Source: Pseudomonadota bacterium
GTDB taxonomy: Bacteria; Pseudomonadota; Alphaproteobacteria; Rhizobiales; Xanthobacteraceae
Reading direction: 5' to 3'
Length of the DNA: 8,489 nucleotides
NCBI GenBank assembly: GCA_023391175.1
Contig: JAEWBL010000472.1
Location: 1-8,489 of the forward strand
Shown here: piece after piece, positions 6,349 through 8,489 of the stretch
Numbering within the stretch: the first letter of the stretch is position 1
How the letters are laid out: every line of letters starts with the position of its first letter
The notes under the pieces: model-generated
Seen by the model: the letters and a program-made list of their open reading frames with translations, nothing else
What the model was told of the DNA's origin: nothing
Databases searched by the model: none
Translations under genes and position numbers: made by a program

Positions 6349-7662
6349 ATGTCCGACACCAGTCTGCCCCCGTCGGAGCGCGCGACCGGCGCGAAACCGT
6401 CGCTTTCCCGTAGGCGCTTCCTCAACCTTGCGGGCATAGGCGCGGGCGCCGCCGTCGCTGGAGGCGGGGCGGCCCTTGCCGCGCCGGCCGCCGGAACGCC
6501 CGATCCCAACATCGTGCCGGTGCCCGACTGGACCAAGACGCTGGGCGCGCCGGTCAACGAGAACCCCTATGGCAAGCCCTCCGTGTTCGAGAAGGACGTG
6601 GTGCGCCGGGAGGTGACGTGGCTCACCGCCAGCTCGCAGAGCTCGGTCAGCTTCACCCCGCTCTATGCCCTCGACAGCGTCATCACGCCCAACGGACTGT
6701 GCTTTGTGCGGCACCATGGCGGGCAGGCGGAGATCGACCCGGAGAAGTATCGGCTGATGATCCACGGCCTCGTGGACAAGCCGCTCGTCTTCACGCTGGA
6801 AGACCTGAAGCGCATGCCCGGCCGGGTGAACCGCGCCTACTTCCTCGAATGCGCGGCGAATTCCGGCATGGAGTGGCGCGGCGCGCAGCTCAATGGCTGC
6901 CAGTTCACCCACGGCATGATCCACAATCTCTTCTACACCGGCGTGCCGCTGAAGACGCTGCTGGACATGGCCGGCGTCAATCCCAAGGGCAAATGGGTGC
7001 TGGCCGAGGGCGCGGACGCGGCGGTGATGACGCGCTCCATCCCGCTCGAAAAGGCGATGAACGACTGCCTCGTCGCCTTCGGCATGAATGGCGAGGCGCT
7101 CAGGCCCGAGCAGGGCTATCCGGTGCGGCTCGTGGTGCCGGGCTGGGAAGGCAACATGTGGGTCAAGTGGCTGCGCCGCCTCAAGATCGGCGACCAGCCC
7201 TGGCAGCAGCGGGAGGAGACGTCGAAATACACCGACCTTCTCGCCGATGGCCGCTCCCGCCGCTTCACCTTCGTGATGGATGCGAAATCCGTGGTGACGA
7301 GCCCGAGCCCGCAGGCGCCCTTGAAGCACAAGGGGCCCAACGTGCTCTCCGGCATCGCCTGGTCCGGGCGCGGCACCATCTCGCGGGTGGACGTCTCGCT
7401 GGACGGCGGTCGCAACTGGACGACCGCCCGCCTCGACGGGCCGGCGCTGCCCATGTCCATGACACGCTTCTATCTCGATTTCGACTGGGCCGGGCAGGAG
7501 CTGATGGTGCAGTCCCGCGCCATGGACGACACCGGCTATGTGCAGCCCACCAAGCAGGAGCTGCGGGCCATCCGCGGCACCAATTCCATCTACCACAACA
7601 ACGGCATCCAGACCTGGCTGGTGCGCTCCAACGGGGAGACGGAAAATGTGGAAGTCGGCTGA
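6349..7662 (+). CDS. soxC: SoxC, molybdenum subunit of sulfane dehydrogenase SoxCD
   Basis: A 437-residue protein of the sulfite oxidase molybdopterin family. With SoxD it oxidises the sulfane sulfur left on SoxY after SoxB action, yielding six electrons per thiosulfate. The Tat signal is SRRRFLNLAG (residues 20-29), followed by a long Gly/Ala hydrophobic core, with cleavage near residues 44-46. The molybdenum-coordinating cysteine is Cys168 in FLECAANSG. The segments LVVPGWEGNMWVKWLRRL and SGIAWSGRG, then a C-terminal dimerisation domain with VDVSLDGGRNW, are typical. Its length fits SoxC rather than the sulfite dehydrogenase SorA, and soxB just upstream and soxD just downstream support this. 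Its last 17 bases overlap the start of soxD, so the two subunits are probably translationally coupled. Confidence 0.96.
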   Translation: MSDTSLPPSERATGAKPSLSRRRFLNLAGIGAGAAVAGGGAALAAPAAGTPDPNIVPVPDWTKTLGAPVNENPYGKPSVFEKDVVRREVTWLTASSQSSVSFTPLYALDSVITPNGLCFVRHHGGQAEIDPEKYRLMIHGLVDKPLVFTLEDLKRMPGRVNRAYFLECAANSGMEWRGAQLNGCQFTHGMIHNLFYTGVPLKTLLDMAGVNPKGKWVLAEGADAAVMTRSIPLEKAMNDCLVAFGMNGEALRPEQGYPVRLVVPGWEGNMWVKWLRRLKIGDQPWQQREETSKYTDLLADGRSRRFTFVMDAKSVVTSPSPQAPLKHKGPNVLSGIAWSGRGTISRVDVSLDGGRNWTTARLDGPALPMSMTRFYLDFDWAGQELMVQSRAMDDTGYVQPTKQELRAIRGTNSIYHNNGIQTWLVRSNGETENVEVG

Positions 7663-8230
7663 GAGGCTGCTTGCCGCCACCCTTCTCGCCGGTGGGCTCG
7701 TCGTCGCGGGCGTCGCCGTGGCGGAGCAGCCGGGCGGAAAGCCCACGGCGAAAGCGGAGAAGGCCGGCACCGACAAGGCCCGGCAGGCGGTGAACGTGCC
7801 TGCCGCAGCCCCCGCGCCGCCGGTCGCCACCAAGGCCATCGCCCTCGGCCGCCCCGCTCTGCCGGAGGAGATCGCCGCCTGGAACATCGACGTGCGCGCC
7901 GATGGCGAGGGCCTGCCGCCGGGCAAGGGCTCGGTGAAGGAGGGCGAGGAGCTGTTCCTGCAGAACTGCGCCCAGTGTCACGGCGAGTTCGGCGAGGGCG
8001 CGGGCCGCTGGCCGGTGCTGGCCGGCGGGCGCGGCACCCTGAAGTCCGAGCGGCCGGAAAAGACCATCGGCTCCTTCTGGCCCTATGCCTCCACGGTCTA
8101 TGACTACGTGCACCGGGCCATGCCCTTCGGCAGCAACCTGTCGCTCTCGCCGGACCAGACCTACGCCATCGTCGCGTATCTCCTGAACCTCAACGATCTC
8201 GTGCCCGAAGACTATGTGCTCTCGAAATAG
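7646..8230 (+). CDS. soxD: SoxD, cytochrome c subunit of sulfane dehydrogenase, cut short by an in-frame amber codon
   Basis: As read, a 194-residue secreted cytochrome that accepts electrons from SoxC. A signal sequence or anchor covers residues 1-26 (AVA/E); an Ala/Pro/Lys-rich linker follows to about residue 60. The heme domain has CAQCH at 108-112 and a likely axial Met159 in RAMPFG. The ATG at 7646 lies inside the end of soxC; the longer upstream frame is a soxC shadow. The frame ends at TAG (8228-8230), but the next 62 codons stay open and look like the usual SoxD tail, so the intact gene would end at 8419 (257 residues). The heme domain itself is complete, so the short product might still work. 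Either form has one heme motif, unlike the roughly 380-residue diheme SoxD of Paracoccus. Confidence 0.88.
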   Translation: MWKSAERLLAATLLAGGLVVAGVAVAEQPGGKPTAKAEKAGTDKARQAVNVPAAAPAPPVATKAIALGRPALPEEIAAWNIDVRADGEGLPPGKGSVKEGEELFLQNCAQCHGEFGEGAGRWPVLAGGRGTLKSERPEKTIGSFWPYASTVYDYVHRAMPFGSNLSLSPDQTYAIVAYLLNLNDLVPEDYVLSK

Positions 8231-8419
8231 AATTTCCCGAAGGTGGACCTGCCCAACGAAGCGAATTTCTACGACGACGACCGGGAGACCTCGGAAAAGG
8301 CCTTCTGGAAGAAGAACCCCTGCATGAAGGACTGCAGCGGCGAGGTCCATGTGACCGCCCGCGCGCAGATTCTGAACGTGACGCCGGACGGCGATCCGCC
8401 CAAGGGAAATCTGGAGTGA
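8231..8419 (+). pseudogene. soxD: C-terminal remainder of soxD after the amber codon
   Basis: It is in the same frame as soxD and directly follows TAG. The 62 residues keep coding character and match my recollection of SoxD tails: a segment LPNEANFYDDDRET, then EKAFWKKNPCMKDC with two cysteines, then HVTARAQILNVTPDG, ending in TGA at 8417-8419. There is no start codon with a ribosome binding site at its head, so it is not a separate gene. If the TAG was GAG or AAG in the ancestor (or in the true sequence), this is simply the end of SoxD. A recent nonsense mutation, a sequencing error and readthrough would all look like this. Confidence 0.75.
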
Positions 8420-8435
8420 GGAATCTGGAGTGAGG
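8408..8435 (+). repeat. 14-bp tandem duplication at the soxD end
   Basis: The unit AATCTGGAGTGAGG occurs twice, at 8408-8421 and 8422-8435, with no mismatch. The first copy carries the last codons of soxD and its TGA (8417-8419); the second copy repeats the stop outside the gene. It looks like a recent slippage duplication and leaves the reading frame unchanged. Confidence 0.9.
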
Positions 8436-8438
8436 CGC

Positions 8439-8479
8439 GCCACCCCCCCCCCCGTTGCGGAACGGGGGCGGCGGGTGGC
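8439..8479 (+). terminator. Strong GC hairpin after soxD
   Basis: The outer stem GCCACCC (8439-8445) pairs with GGGTGGC (8473-8479). The inner stem CCCCCGTT (8449-8456) pairs perfectly with AACGGGGG (8461-8468) around a GCGG loop. The left arm includes an 11-base C run (8443-8453). It begins 19 bases after the distal soxD stop. The ten bases left in the window show no T run, so it may be a terminator with an unusual tail, or a stem that protects the 3' end of the soxYZBCD transcript. Confidence 0.65.
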
Positions 8480-8489
8480 ACAGTTGAAG

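Noticed and set aside
6205..7926. 573-residue open frame on the minus strand over soxB end, soxC and soxD
   Set aside because: It is antisense to well-recognised soxC. The residue mix (His, Arg, Ala, Gly) is typical of the complement of GC-rich coding DNA, and no family is recognisable.
6349..8230. SorAB sulfite dehydrogenase instead of SoxCD
   Set aside because: Both pairs share a molybdenum subunit plus a cytochrome, but position right after soxB, protein length and the SoxC/SoxD sequence character favour SoxCD.
8231..8419. A separate small gene after soxD
   Set aside because: It has no start codon with a ribosome binding site at its head. It is in frame with soxD and its content matches a SoxD tail, so it is treated as the cut-off end of soxD.
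1..8489. Mobile elements, CRISPR arrays, tRNA or rRNA genes, or a wholly new system
   Set aside because: I saw no transposase, integrase, spaced repeats or tRNA-like clover pattern. All ten genes fit known Sox families.

Overview
This window is a nearly complete sox (sulfur oxidation) locus. It encodes the periplasmic Kelly-Friedrich system that oxidises thiosulfate, and related reduced sulfur compounds, to sulfate. The DNA is GC-rich, with strong G/C preference at third codon positions. AGGAGG-type ribosome binding sites and the full SoxCD-containing gene set point to a facultatively chemolithotrophic or mixotrophic alphaproteobacterium. A Hyphomicrobiales member of the Starkeya/Xanthobacter/Pseudaminobacter kind is my best guess, but I cannot name the genus from sequence alone.

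Layout: (1) soxS (minus, 12-392) faces away from soxVW (plus, 509-1811); an AT-rich 116-bp divergent control region lies between them. (2) soxW converges on soxX across a 36-bp gap holding a strong, probably bidirectional, terminator hairpin. (3) soxA-soxX (minus, 3319 down to 1848) is divergent from soxY; a 254-bp region with a TCACA-ATA-TGTGA palindrome over a candidate -10 box separates them. (4) soxY-soxZ-soxB-soxC-soxD run along the plus strand from 3574 to the right end. A hairpin precedes soxB, an AT-rich possible internal promoter precedes soxC, soxC and soxD overlap, and a long GC hairpin closes the unit.

How the genes work together: SoxY (Cys160 in a GGCGG tail) with SoxZ is the soluble carrier. 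SoxAX oxidatively couples thiosulfate to the SoxY cysteine, SoxB hydrolyses off sulfate, and SoxCD oxidises the remaining sulfane sulfur before SoxB acts again. SoxV carries reducing equivalents across the membrane to the thioredoxins SoxW and/or SoxS, which keep the SoxY thiol and other periplasmic thiols reduced.

I see no new biological system; all ten genes belong to known Sox families. The most notable feature is an in-frame amber codon (TAG, 8228-8230) in soxD, after which the same frame continues for 62 SoxD-like codons. Other points of interest are the single-heme SoxA, the short one-heme form of SoxD, the split arrangement with soxA before soxX, a 14-bp tandem duplication at the end of soxD, and a motif shared by intergenic control regions that could be a SoxR operator. 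No tRNA, rRNA, CRISPR array or mobile element was seen.
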